A DNA stretch of 64,000 nucleotides, taken from NCBI RefSeq assembly GCF_031178445.1, contig NZ_JAPSIY010000007.1, forward strand, positions 62,001 to 126,000. Reading direction: 5' to 3'. Shown here in pieces: positions 34,386 to 43,128 of this stretch. Every line of letters starts with the position of its first letter. Positions within the stretch are counted from its first letter, which is position 1. Below the pieces are notes generated by a model. That model ran no database searches. It worked only from the letters and a program-made list of their open reading frames with translations, and had not been told where the DNA came from. Made by a program: the position numbers and the translations under genes. This DNA comes from Microbacterium sp. Lineage in GTDB: Bacteria > Actinomycetota > Actinomycetes > Actinomycetales > Microbacteriaceae.

Positions 34386-34414
34386 CGGGGAGGCCGGCCG
34401 AGCCGGCCTCCCCG
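34386..34414 (+). terminator. Strong hairpin terminator after the BMP lipoprotein gene
   Basis: A perfect 13-base-pair stem (34386-34398 with 34402-34414) and CGA loop. It lies between the binding-protein gene and the ATPase gene of one transporter. Confidence 0.8.
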
Positions 34415-34460
34415 CTGTCGTCTGCTCGGGCGATCCCTGGGAGACGCAGCATGTCACGAA

Positions 34461-34466
34461 TAGGAT
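34461..34466 (+). promoter_or_regulatory. -10 box of the transporter/salvage operon, leaderless
   Basis: TAGGAT lies seven bases before the ATG at 34474 and after the terminator, giving the ATPase and downstream genes their own promoter. Confidence 0.6.
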
Positions 34467-34473
34467 CGGACAC

Positions 34474-35988
34474 ATGAAGCTCGAGCTGCGCGGCATAACG
34501 AAGAGGTTCGGCGCACTGACGGCCAACGACCACATCGATCTGGTCGTGGAGCCGGGGGAGATCCACTGTCTCCTGGGGGAGAACGGCGCGGGGAAGTCCA
34601 CGCTGATGAACGTCCTCTACGGCCTGTACCAGGCCGACGAGGGGCAGATCCTCATCGACGACGAGGTGCAGCACTTCGCCGGCCCCGGCGATGCGATGAA
34701 CGCGGGTATCGGCATGGTGCACCAGCACTTCATGCTGGTGCCGGTCTTCACCGTCGCCGAGAACGTGATGCTCGGCCACGAGCAGACCACGTTCGGCGGC
34801 CGTCTGGATCTGGCGGCGGCGCGTCGGCGAGTGAAGGAGATCTCCGACCGGTTCGGGTTCGACGTGAACCCCGATGCCGTCGTGGAGGACCTTCCGGTCG
34901 GCGTGCAGCAGCGGGTCGAGATCATCAAGGCGCTGTCGCGCGATGCGAGCATCCTCGTCTTCGACGAGCCGACGGCGGTGCTGACGCCACAGGAGACCGA
35001 CGAGCTGATGGCGACCATGCGCCAGCTGCGCGAGCAGGGCACAGCGATCGTCTTCATCACGCACAAGCTGCGTGAAGTGCGCGAAGTGGCCGACCGCATC
35101 ACCGTGATCCGGCTCGGCAAGGTGGTCGGTGAGGCGGAGCCGACGGCCTCCAACGCCGAGCTCGCGTCGCTGATGGTCGGCCGCGCGGTCGAGCTGACCG
35201 TGCACAAGGACGCCCCGCAGTACAGCGGTAACTCGCTGGTCGTGCAGGACCTCACCGTGACGGATGCCGCCGGCACCGTGCTTGTCGACGCGGCCTCGTT
35301 CGAGGTTCGCGGGGGAGAGATCCTCGCCGTCGCCGGTGTGCAGGGCAACGGACAGACCGAGCTCACCGAGGCGCTGCTGGGGCTGCAGGATAAGGTGCGC
35401 GGCAGCATCCGCCTGAACGGGCAGGAACTGGTCGGGCGCAGCGTCAGGCACATCCTCGACGCCGGTGTCGGGTTCGTGCCCGAGGACCGCGGCGTCGACG
35501 GCCTTGTGAAGGAGTTCTCGATCGCAGAGAACCTCATGCTCGATCGCTCCAACGGCGCGCCCTTCGTGAAGGCAGGAGCCCTGCAGCTGGGGCTGCTGGA
35601 CGAGTTCGCGAAGGAGAAGATCGCCGAGTTCGACATCCGCACGCAGGGGCCGTCGCAGGCAGCGGGCCGTCTGTCCGGCGGCAATCAGCAGAAGGTGGTG
35701 CTCGCTCGCGAGCTGAGCCGTGACCTGTCGCTCTTCGTCGCCGCGCAGCCCACCCGCGGTGTGGACGTCGGCTCGATCGAGTTCATCCACAAGCGCATCG
35801 TCGAGACGCGCGATGCGGGCGTGCCCGTGATCGTCATCTCCACCGAGCTGGACGAGGTCTCGGCGCTGGCCGACCGCATTCTCGTGATGTACCACGGCAA
35901 GATCGTCGGGATCGTGCCCGGCGACACCCCGCGCGAGCAGCTCGGCCTGATGATGGCCGGCGCCGTGAACGAAGGAGCCTCCGCATGA
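34474..35988 (+). CDS. Nucleoside ABC transporter ATPase, duplicated
   Basis: A 504-residue protein with two ABC domains, as in BMP-linked (NupA/YufO) and ribose-type importers. The first has Walker A GENGAGKST (about residues 36-44), Walker B ILVFDEPTAVLT and the signature LPVGVQQRVE. The second domain has a degenerate Walker A (GVQGNGQTE) and the signature LSGGNQQKV, which is normal for this group. The ATG at 34474 fits the leaderless promoter. Its stop overlaps the first permease by four bases. Confidence 0.94.
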   Translation: MKLELRGITKRFGALTANDHIDLVVEPGEIHCLLGENGAGKSTLMNVLYGLYQADEGQILIDDEVQHFAGPGDAMNAGIGMVHQHFMLVPVFTVAENVMLGHEQTTFGGRLDLAAARRRVKEISDRFGFDVNPDAVVEDLPVGVQQRVEIIKALSRDASILVFDEPTAVLTPQETDELMATMRQLREQGTAIVFITHKLREVREVADRITVIRLGKVVGEAEPTASNAELASLMVGRAVELTVHKDAPQYSGNSLVVQDLTVTDAAGTVLVDAASFEVRGGEILAVAGVQGNGQTELTEALLGLQDKVRGSIRLNGQELVGRSVRHILDAGVGFVPEDRGVDGLVKEFSIAENLMLDRSNGAPFVKAGALQLGLLDEFAKEKIAEFDIRTQGPSQAAGRLSGGNQQKVVLARELSRDLSLFVAAQPTRGVDVGSIEFIHKRIVETRDAGVPVIVISTELDEVSALADRILVMYHGKIVGIVPGDTPREQLGLMMAGAVNEGASA

Positions 35989-37262
35989 CCGCCGCTGAGA
36001 CGCAGACCGTCGCGCCGCAGCAGGCGCCTCCGCCCTCGCGCGCCCGGCAGGCGCTGATGCGTGTGGTGACGGGGAACTTCACCATCTCGCTTCTCGCCGT
36101 CATCGCCGCCGTGATCGTCGGATCCCTCATGATCGCGGTGACGGACAAAGAGGTGCAGACCGCTGCCGGTTACTTCTTCCAGCGCCCCGGTGACACCTTC
36201 CAGGCCCTGGGCAGCGCCATCGGCGGCGCCTACGCGGCGCTGTTCCGCGGCTCGATCTATAACTTCAACGCCGACTCGTTCGCGATCGGCATCCGTCCCC
36301 TCACCGAGACGCTGAAGTTCGCCACGCCGCTGATCGCCGCGGGGCTCGGCGTCGGGCTCGCCTTCCGCGCCGGCCTGTTCAACATCGGCGGGCAGGGCCA
36401 GATGCTCATGGCCGCCGCCGCGGCGGGGTACGTCGCCACCTCCTGGCAGCTGCCGTTCCCGCTGCACATGCTCGCCGCGCTCGCAGCCGGGCTCGTCGCC
36501 GGAGCCGTCTGGGCCGGCATCGCCGGACTGCTCAAGGCGCGCACGGGGGCCCATGAGGTGATCGTCACGATCATGCTCAACCACATCGCGGTCTATCTGC
36601 TGGCGTGGATGCTCGCGACGCAGGGGATCCTGCAGGCGCCTGGTTCGAGCAACCCGAAGACCGAGCCGATGGCCGACAGCGCTGTGCTGCCGCAGATCCT
36701 CGGACCGATGTACAAGCTGCACCTCGGCTTCCTCTTCGCTCTGATCGCGGTCGCGATCACCTGGTGGCTGCTGGAGCGCTCCAGCCTCGGCTACCGGTTC
36801 CGGGCGGTCGGCGAGAACCCTGCCGCTGCTCGTACCGCGGGCATCTCGGTGGGGCGGATGTACTTCCTCGTGATGGTCATCGCCGGCGCACTCGTCGGCC
36901 TCGCCGGCGTCAGCCAGGTGCTCGGCACCGAGCCCAAGGGCTTCGGCGGCGGCATCGACGCCGGAATCGGCTTCGATGCGATCACCGTCGCGCTGCTGGG
37001 ACGCTCGCGCCCACTCGGCATCCTGTTCGCAGGACTGCTGTTCGGCGCCTTCAAGACGGGCGGCTTCACGATGCAGGTCGCGGAGGGCGTGCCGATCGAG
37101 ATCGTGCTCGTCGTCCAGTCGCTGATCGTGCTGTTCATCGCCGCCCCGCCGCTGGTGCGCGCCATGTTCGGCCTGCCGCAGCCGGGACGGCTCTCGCGAC
37201 GGCAGCGTCGCGCTGCCGAGCGTCGTTCCGAATCCACCGAAGGAAGGAAGGTGGAGGCATGA
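35985..37262 (+). CDS. Nucleoside ABC transporter permease, first
   Basis: A 425-residue permease of the branched-chain/nucleoside family (BPD_transp_2) with about ten helices. FRAGLFNIGGQGQMLMAA and the loop GENPAAARTAGISVGRMYF that touches the ATPase are conserved. The first 25 residues are a Pro/Gln-rich cytosolic tail. It overlaps the ATPase and second permease genes by four bases on each side, so the three are made together. Confidence 0.93.
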   Translation: MTAAETQTVAPQQAPPPSRARQALMRVVTGNFTISLLAVIAAVIVGSLMIAVTDKEVQTAAGYFFQRPGDTFQALGSAIGGAYAALFRGSIYNFNADSFAIGIRPLTETLKFATPLIAAGLGVGLAFRAGLFNIGGQGQMLMAAAAAGYVATSWQLPFPLHMLAALAAGLVAGAVWAGIAGLLKARTGAHEVIVTIMLNHIAVYLLAWMLATQGILQAPGSSNPKTEPMADSAVLPQILGPMYKLHLGFLFALIAVAITWWLLERSSLGYRFRAVGENPAAARTAGISVGRMYFLVMVIAGALVGLAGVSQVLGTEPKGFGGGIDAGIGFDAITVALLGRSRPLGILFAGLLFGAFKTGGFTMQVAEGVPIEIVLVVQSLIVLFIAAPPLVRAMFGLPQPGRLSRRQRRAAERRSESTEGRKVEA

Positions 37263-38533
37263 GCGCCCAGACTCTCGAGGCGGAGCCCCGCACCGTCGCC
37301 GTCGTCTCCTGGAAGACGCCGATCATCCTCGGGATGATCACCGTGCTGGTCGCGATGCTGCCGCTCTTCGTTCCGCGCGCAGGCGACGCGGTATTCCGCT
37401 TCGCCGCTGGCAGGGAGATCATCGGCGTGCCCGACCTCGTCGTCCCCGGTACGGCCACCGCCTGGATCGGCGTCGCCGTCGGCGCGGTCATCACCGTGGT
37501 GGCGGCGCTCCGATCGGCTGCGCGCCGGACCGTACCGCTCTGGATGATCGCGGTCTACGCTGTCGCCCTGATCGTCGGCTTCCTCGCGTGGGCGGCCGCG
37601 GGCAGCTCGGGAACCCTGCCGATGATCAGCCTCCTCAGCGGGGCGCTGGCGCTGGCCACCCCGCTGATCTTCGGCGCCCTCGGCGGTGTCATCGGCGAAC
37701 GGGCTGGTGTGGTGAACATCGCGATCGAGGCGCAGCTGCTGGCGGGCGCCTTCACCGCGGCGGTCGTCGCCTCCCTGGTCGGCACGCCCTGGGCTGGGCT
37801 CGTCGCCGCGATGGCGGCGGGAGTGCTCGTCGCGCTCGTGCTGGGCGTGTTCGCCATCACCTACTACGTCGACCAGGTCATCGTCGGTGTGGTGCTGAAC
37901 GTGCTCGTCATCGGGCTGACGACGTTCCTGTTCCGCCAGGTGCTCTCACCCAACGAGCAGACCATGAACACCGTCGAGCCGTTCCGCGAGATCGCGATCC
38001 CGCTGCTCAGCGACATCCCGGTGATCGGTCCCATCCTGTTCCGCCAGACGATCGTCGTGTACCTGATGTACGTCATCGTCTTCGTGGTCTGGTACGGCAT
38101 GTACCGCACCCGGTGGGGCCTGCGCATGCGGGCGGTGGGCGAGCACCCGCAGGCCGCCGACACCGTGGGCATCAACGTCGCACGCACCCGCTACATGAAC
38201 GTGCTGATCGCAGGCGCGATCGCCGGCATGGGCGGAGCCTTCTACACGCTGGTCTCCGTTCCCCGGTTCAACCCCGAGATGACGGCGGGAGCGGGCTTCA
38301 TCGCGCTCGCCGCTGTCATCTTCGGAAAGTGGGACCCGATCCGCGCGACGCTGGCCGCACTGCTGTTCGGCTTCGCGACCAACCTGCAGAGCGTGCTGAG
38401 CGTGATCGGCTCGCCGGTGCCCAGCCAGTTCATGCTCATGCTGCCGTACATCGTGACGATCTTCGCGGTCGCCGGTCTGGTCGGACGCTCCCGCGCTCCG
38501 GCCGCAGACGGCGAGCCGTACATCAAGTCCTGA
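37259..38533 (+). CDS. Nucleoside ABC transporter permease, second
   Basis: A 424-residue permease pairing with the preceding one. Conserved elements: GGVIGERAGVVNIAIEAQLLAG and the ATPase-contact loop VGEHPQAADTVGINVARTRY. An extra hydrophobic N-terminal part (residues 18-120) with about four helices precedes the core. The ATG at 37259 overlaps the first permease stop (ATGA). Heterodimeric permeases of this kind carry purine or pyrimidine nucleosides; which ones is not visible. Confidence 0.92.
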   Translation: MSAQTLEAEPRTVAVVSWKTPIILGMITVLVAMLPLFVPRAGDAVFRFAAGREIIGVPDLVVPGTATAWIGVAVGAVITVVAALRSAARRTVPLWMIAVYAVALIVGFLAWAAAGSSGTLPMISLLSGALALATPLIFGALGGVIGERAGVVNIAIEAQLLAGAFTAAVVASLVGTPWAGLVAAMAAGVLVALVLGVFAITYYVDQVIVGVVLNVLVIGLTTFLFRQVLSPNEQTMNTVEPFREIAIPLLSDIPVIGPILFRQTIVVYLMYVIVFVVWYGMYRTRWGLRMRAVGEHPQAADTVGINVARTRYMNVLIAGAIAGMGGAFYTLVSVPRFNPEMTAGAGFIALAAVIFGKWDPIRATLAALLFGFATNLQSVLSVIGSPVPSQFMLMLPYIVTIFAVAGLVGRSRAPAADGEPYIKS

Positions 38534-38554
38534 TACCACCCGAGGAGCAGAAAC

Positions 38555-38971
38555 GTGACCGACATCGACTGGGACGAACTGCGTCAGGTCGCCACCGACG
38601 CGATGCGCAGGGCCTACGCGCCGTATTCGCAGTACAAGGTCGGGGCGGCCGCACTGGTCGACGACGGCCGCATCGTCGCGGGGTGCAACATCGAGAATGC
38701 GTCGTACGGGGTCACGCTGTGCGCGGAGTGCGCCCTGGTCGGCGACCTGTTCATGTCGGGGGGCGGCCGCCTTGTGGCCTTCAGCTGCGTGAACGGCGAC
38801 GGCGAGACGATCATGCCGTGCGGCCGCTGCCGTCAGCTGCTGTTCGAGCACGCGAGCCCGGGCATGCTGCTCGAGACCGTATCGGGAGTGCGCACCATCG
38901 ACGAGGTGCTGCCGGACGCCTTCGGGCCGTACGATCTGCGCCACTCGGCCGCGCGGGAGGCCGCACGATGA
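38555..38971 (+). CDS. cdd: Cytidine deaminase
   Basis: A 138-residue tetrameric-type enzyme that deaminates cytidine and deoxycytidine. The zinc site is Cys-Ala-Glu (VTLCAECAL) and the pair in MPCGRCRQLL; NIENASYG binds the ribose. The GTG at 38555 has GAGGAGCAG about eight bases before it. It lies 21 bases after the permease and overlaps deoA (ATGA), so uptake and salvage are one transcription unit. Confidence 0.95.
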   Translation: MTDIDWDELRQVATDAMRRAYAPYSQYKVGAAALVDDGRIVAGCNIENASYGVTLCAECALVGDLFMSGGGRLVAFSCVNGDGETIMPCGRCRQLLFEHASPGMLLETVSGVRTIDEVLPDAFGPYDLRHSAAREAAR

Positions 38972-40266
38972 GCATCGAGCCCTTCGACGCCGTCGACGTC
39001 ATCCGCGCGAAGCGCGACGGGGGAGCGGTGGCCGAACCGGCGCTGCGCTGGATGGTCGACGCGTACACCCGCGGTTACGTGTCTGACGCGCAGATGGCGT
39101 CGTTCGCGATGGCGGTCTTCCAACGCGGCATGCAGCGAGACGAGATCCGCGTGCTCACCGACGCGATGATCGCGTCGGGAGAGCGCATGGACTTCCGCGG
39201 GCTGGGCAAGCGGACGGTCGACAAGCACTCCACCGGTGGTGTCGGCGACAAGATCACCCTGCCGCTGGCCCCGCTCGTCGCCGTGTTCGGCGTCGCCGTA
39301 CCGCAGCTGAGCGGTCGCGGCCTCGGCCACACCGGTGGCACGCTCGACAAGCTCGAGTCGATCCCGGGATGGCGCGCGGCGCTGTCGAACGACGAGATGT
39401 TCGCGCAGATGAAGGGGGATGTCGGTGCGGTGATCTGCGCGGCCGGTTCGGGACTGGCCCCCGCGGACAAGAAGCTCTACGCGCTGCGCGACGTCACCGG
39501 CACGGTCGAGGCGATCCCGCTGATCGCATCGAGCATCATGTCCAAGAAGATCGCCGAAGGCACGGATGCTCTGGTGCTGGACGTGAAGTTCGGAAACGGC
39601 GCCTTCATGCAGGACATCGACAGGGCGCGGGAGCTCGCGCGCACGATGGTCGCGCTCGGCACCGATTCGGGAGTGGCCACCACCGCCCTGCTGACCGACA
39701 TGAACACGCCGCTCGGTCTCGCGATCGGCAACGCGAACGAGGTGCGTGAATCGGTCGAGGTGCTCGCCGGCGGCGGCCCTGCCGACGTGCGCGAGCTCAC
39801 CGTCGCTCTCGCCCGTGAGATGCTCGCTCTCGCCGGACAGCCGGACGCCGATGTGGAGCAGGCGCTGGACGACGGCCGCGCGATGGACTCGTGGCGTGCG
39901 ATGATCCGCGCCCAGGACGGGGATCCGGATGCGGCGCTTCCCATCGCCCGTGAGACCCACGTGGTGCGCGCGGCCGTCGACGGCGTCGTGTCGCGCATGG
40001 ACGCGCTGCCGTTCGGTATCGCGGCGTGGCGTCTGGGCGCAGGGCGCGCCCGCGCCGAGGATCCCGTGATCCACGCGGCGGGTATCGATCTGCACGCCAA
40101 GCCCGGCCAGCGGGTGAGCGCCGGTCAGCCGCTGTTCACGCTGTCTGCCGACGACGACGCACGCTTCGCCCGCGCGCTGCAGGCTCTCGACGGCGCGTAC
40201 GAGGTCGGACAGACCGCACCGCCGGCGACATCGCTCGTGCGCGAACGCATCACCGCCGAGAGCTGA
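38968..40266 (+). CDS. deoA: Thymidine/pyrimidine-nucleoside phosphorylase
   Basis: A 432-residue enzyme that splits thymidine (or uridine) with phosphate. The family signature SGRGLGHTGGTLDKLE is at about residues 112-127, with KHSTGGVGDK for phosphate binding before it and SSIMSKKIAEG after. The C-terminal PYNP domain is complete (INLHA-like GIDLHAKPGQRV). Preference for thymidine over uridine cannot be read. It overlaps cdd by four bases. Confidence 0.94.
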   Translation: MSIEPFDAVDVIRAKRDGGAVAEPALRWMVDAYTRGYVSDAQMASFAMAVFQRGMQRDEIRVLTDAMIASGERMDFRGLGKRTVDKHSTGGVGDKITLPLAPLVAVFGVAVPQLSGRGLGHTGGTLDKLESIPGWRAALSNDEMFAQMKGDVGAVICAAGSGLAPADKKLYALRDVTGTVEAIPLIASSIMSKKIAEGTDALVLDVKFGNGAFMQDIDRARELARTMVALGTDSGVATTALLTDMNTPLGLAIGNANEVRESVEVLAGGGPADVRELTVALAREMLALAGQPDADVEQALDDGRAMDSWRAMIRAQDGDPDAALPIARETHVVRAAVDGVVSRMDALPFGIAAWRLGAGRARAEDPVIHAAGIDLHAKPGQRVSAGQPLFTLSADDDARFARALQALDGAYEVGQTAPPATSLVRERITAES

Positions 40267-40279
40267 GACGAGGAACACC

Positions 40280-41395
40280 ATGAGCATCGATCAGAACGCC
40301 GACCGGAAGGTCCAGGGTGTCTCGCTGCGATCCCTGCCGAAGGTGTCGCTGCACGACCACCTGGACGGCGCGGTGCGCCCCGCCACCATCATCGAGCTCG
40401 CGGACCAGGTGGGCGTGCAGACACCGGCTCATGACGCCGAGGCGCTGCGGCGCTGGTTCGCCGAGAACTGCGATTCGGGTTCGCTGGTCGAGTACCTGAA
40501 GACCTTCGACGTCACCAGCTCGGTCATGCAGACCGAGCAGGCGCTCATCCGCGTGACACGGGAGTTCGTCGCCGATCTCGCGGCCGACGGCGTGATCTAC
40601 GGTGAGGTGCGCTGGGCGCCGGAGCTGCACCTCGCGGGAGGGCTGAGCCCTCAGCAGGCGGTGAACGCGGTCCAGCGCGGTATCGAAGAGGGCGAGGACG
40701 AGGCGGACGCCGCCGGCCACAGCATCCGGATGGGACAGATCCTCTCCGCGCTGCGGCACACCGACCGCTCGCTCGAGATCGCGCGCCTGGCGGTGGCCAA
40801 CCGCGAACGCGGTGTGGTCGGCTTCGACATCGCAGGTCCCGAGGACGGCTTCCCGGCCTCCGGACACCGTGCGGCCTTCGACCATCTCGCCGCGGAATTC
40901 ATGCCCGTGACGGTGCACGCCGGTGAGGCGGCGGGCGCCGCATCCATCCGCTCCGCCCTCCTCGACGGCCGCGCGCTTCGCCTCGGTCACGGCGTGCGCA
41001 TCGCCGAGGATCTGCAGATCGTGGAGCGTGAGGGCGACGAGGTGCAGGTGCAGTTCGGTGACCTGGCACGCTGGGTGCGAGACCGTGAGATCCCGCTCGA
41101 GCTCTCGCCGTCGTCGAACCTGCAGACCGGTGCGATCGCACAGTGGGGCGATGAGCTCGCCGACCACCCGTTCGACCTGCTGTACCAGCTCGGCTTCGCG
41201 GTCACCGTGAACGTCGACAACCGCACCATGAGCGCCACCTCGCTGACTCGTGAACTGGGCCTGCTCGTCGACGCGTTCGACTACGACCTCGACGACCTCG
41301 AGACCTTCCAGTTCAACGCCGCGTCTGCAGCCTTCCTCCCCGTCGAGGAGCGCGAGGAGCTGGTCGAGATGATCTCCGAGGGCTTCGGGCGCTGA
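40280..41395 (+). CDS. add: Adenosine deaminase
   Basis: A 371-residue metal-dependent enzyme converting adenosine to inosine. The zinc ligands are in KVSLHDHLDGA (residues 17-27), VTVHAGEAAG holds the third His and GHGVRI the next, and the Asp pair lies in NVDNRTMS, with LSPSSNLQTG in between. The first ten residues are a variable tail. The ATG at 40280 has GACGAGGAA in front. Inosine made here is a substrate for the purine nucleoside phosphorylase at 52.7 kb. Confidence 0.94.
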   Translation: MSIDQNADRKVQGVSLRSLPKVSLHDHLDGAVRPATIIELADQVGVQTPAHDAEALRRWFAENCDSGSLVEYLKTFDVTSSVMQTEQALIRVTREFVADLAADGVIYGEVRWAPELHLAGGLSPQQAVNAVQRGIEEGEDEADAAGHSIRMGQILSALRHTDRSLEIARLAVANRERGVVGFDIAGPEDGFPASGHRAAFDHLAAEFMPVTVHAGEAAGAASIRSALLDGRALRLGHGVRIAEDLQIVEREGDEVQVQFGDLARWVRDREIPLELSPSSNLQTGAIAQWGDELADHPFDLLYQLGFAVTVNVDNRTMSATSLTRELGLLVDAFDYDLDDLETFQFNAASAAFLPVEEREELVEMISEGFGR

Positions 41396-41424
41396 GGCGC
41401 CGATCGGATACAGCGGAACCGCGC

Positions 41425-42282
41425 ATGTCGTCGATCGCCGTCGTCGGGGCCGTGTCGTGGAACACGCTCGTCCTGCTGGACGCTCTCCCGGACCCGGTGC
41501 CGCACATGCGTTTCGCACGCGATGACTGGCAGACGCTCGGCGGCACGAGCGCGGGCAAGGCGCTCGCTCTGACGGCTCTGGGCCGGCGAGTGCGACTACG
41601 CGCACGCGTCGGGGCCGATGCCGCCGGATCTCGAGTGCGCGCCGCGCTCCGCGACGCCGGGGTCAGCCTGGACGACCTCGTCCCCACTCGCACGTCCGAG
41701 CGGCATCTCAACCTGATGGCCCCGCTGGGCGAGCGCGTCTCGCTGTATCTGTCGACGCCTGAGGCTCCGGCGGCAGGGGCGGCGGCGGGCCTCGAGGGAC
41801 TTCTCTCCGACGCGGATGCGATCGTGCTCGATCTCTCGGACGAGGGTCTGGCGGCGATTCCCGCGGCGCGCGCCGCAGGGCGGCCGATCTGGGTCGACCT
41901 GCACGACTACGACGGTGTGCAGGAATTCCACCGCCCCTTCCTCGACGCCGCGCACGTCGTGCTGTGCAGCGCGGATCGGCTCGACGATCCCGAGTCCTTC
42001 CTGCGCTCGTGCATCTCGGGCGGTGCGACCCTGGCGGTGTGCACGAGGGGAGCGGACGGCGCCATCGCGGTGGATGCGGCAGGGGAGCTCCACTCCGTCG
42101 CTGCGGAGCCCGTCGACGTGGTCGACACGAACGGCGCCGGCGACGCGTTCTTCGCGGGCATGCTCGACGCAGCGCTGCGAGGTGCCGCGGTGGATGCTGC
42201 GCTGTCGGCCGGCGCCCGCTCCGCCGTGTCGGCGCTGCGCTCGCGGCATCTGCATCCGCTGCTGGACGACGTCGTCGTCTGA
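41425..42282 (+). CDS. PfkB-family carbohydrate/nucleoside kinase
   Basis: A 285-residue ribokinase-like protein. The second family signature DTNGAGDAFFAGMLDA is at about residues 233-248 with catalytic Asp, and the first is reduced to LGGTSAGKALALTALG near residue 33. An ATP-site stretch CTRGADGAI precedes it. Position after the nucleoside genes suggests a ribose, nucleoside or sugar substrate, but members of this family cannot be assigned from sequence alone. It starts 29 bases after add. Confidence 0.85.
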   Translation: MSSIAVVGAVSWNTLVLLDALPDPVPHMRFARDDWQTLGGTSAGKALALTALGRRVRLRARVGADAAGSRVRAALRDAGVSLDDLVPTRTSERHLNLMAPLGERVSLYLSTPEAPAAGAAAGLEGLLSDADAIVLDLSDEGLAAIPAARAAGRPIWVDLHDYDGVQEFHRPFLDAAHVVLCSADRLDDPESFLRSCISGGATLAVCTRGADGAIAVDAAGELHSVAAEPVDVVDTNGAGDAFFAGMLDAALRGAAVDAALSAGARSAVSALRSRHLHPLLDDVVV

Positions 42283-42320
42283 GCCGCACCCGCAGTGCGA
42301 TGGCGGGCGGGTCGGCGTGA

Positions 42321-43040
42321 TCAGCCGAGGAGCGCGACGGTCGCCCTGACCAGCACCACCAGCGTCCCCGCCCACGCGCACAGCAGCATCACGCGCCGGG
42401 CGAGCGCGACGGGGACCCTGCGCGCGACGAACGCTCCGGCGAGGATGCCGGCGGCCGTGCATGCTCCCAGCACGATCAGCTCGAGCGGCGGCGTGGCGGG
42501 AAGACCGCGCAAGGCGACCGAGACGGCTCCGTACCCGAGGAAGATGACCTGAGCGCTCGCAGCGAATCGCCTCTGCGGCCAGTCGTCGCCCATTGCGTAG
42601 GCGGCCAGCGCCGGCCCGGAGAGACCGCTGGACGCGTGCATGAACCCCGCCAGGGCTCCGGCCCCGATCGCACCTCCACGGCCGCGCAGGTGCCGTGCCA
42701 CCCTGCCGAGTCGCTGCGCGCTGAGCGCGATGACCCCCATCACGCCGATGAGCAGGAGCAGCGCGGGCTCGGGGAGGGTCAGCGACACGAGAGCGCCGAG
42801 AGGCGCTGCGACCAGTCCGGCGGCCAGCAGCCAGAGGGTGCGCGGCCATTCGATCTCGCGCCACGCGCCCGGCACCGCGAAGAGCGAGGCGATGACCGCG
42901 AGGAAGACGGCGACGGTGACTCCCTCGACCGGGCCGTAAGCCAGCACGACAGGGCCGATCAGCACCAGGACGAACGCGAGCCCGGTCACTCGCTGGATGA
43001 CGGCGGCGATCAGGGTCGCCGCGACGGTGAACGCCAGCAT
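42321..43040 (-). CDS. TauE/SafE-family exporter
   Basis: A 239-residue membrane protein with about eight helices and two related halves, as in TauE/SafE (DUF81). GFMHASSGLSGPALAAYAMG, rich in small residues, sits at the start of the second half. Family members move sulfite, sulfoacetate or other organosulfur anions, but many are unassigned. The ATG at 43040 lies three bases after a 13-codon frame with a good ribosome-binding site, which may control it. It ends tail to tail with the PfkB gene. Confidence 0.82.
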   Translation of the reverse strand: MLAFTVAATLIAAVIQRVTGLAFVLVLIGPVVLAYGPVEGVTVAVFLAVIASLFAVPGAWREIEWPRTLWLLAAGLVAAPLGALVSLTLPEPALLLLIGVMGVIALSAQRLGRVARHLRGRGGAIGAGALAGFMHASSGLSGPALAAYAMGDDWPQRRFAASAQVIFLGYGAVSVALRGLPATPPLELIVLGACTAAGILAGAFVARRVPVALARRVMLLCAWAGTLVVLVRATVALLG

Positions 43041-43043
43041 GCC

Positions 43044-43085
43044 TCAGCGCACCCGGACGGGCGGCGCGGTGCATGCGTGCAGCAT
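43044..43085 (-). CDS. Possible 13-residue leader peptide of the exporter gene
   Basis: A 14-codon frame coding MLHACTAPPVRVR and a stop. GAGGAG lies five bases before its ATG, the best ribosome-binding site in this spacer, and the stop is three bases ahead of the exporter ATG. Upstream, GCCCGG-ATCCG-CCGGGC can fold next to that site. Small leader peptides control sulfur genes in other actinobacteria; the Cys codon here fits, but a chance frame is possible. Confidence 0.45.
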   Translation of the reverse strand: MLHACTAPPVRVR

Positions 43086-43122
43086 TGAGTCTCCTCGGCC
43101 CGGCGGATCCGGGCATCCCACG

Positions 43123-43128
43123 ATCCTA
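43123..43128 (-). promoter_or_regulatory. -10 box of the exporter gene
   Basis: Minus-strand TAGGAT, overlapping the mtlD stop codon (43126-43128). It gives the leader peptide and exporter a promoter separate from the mannitol operon. Confidence 0.5.
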
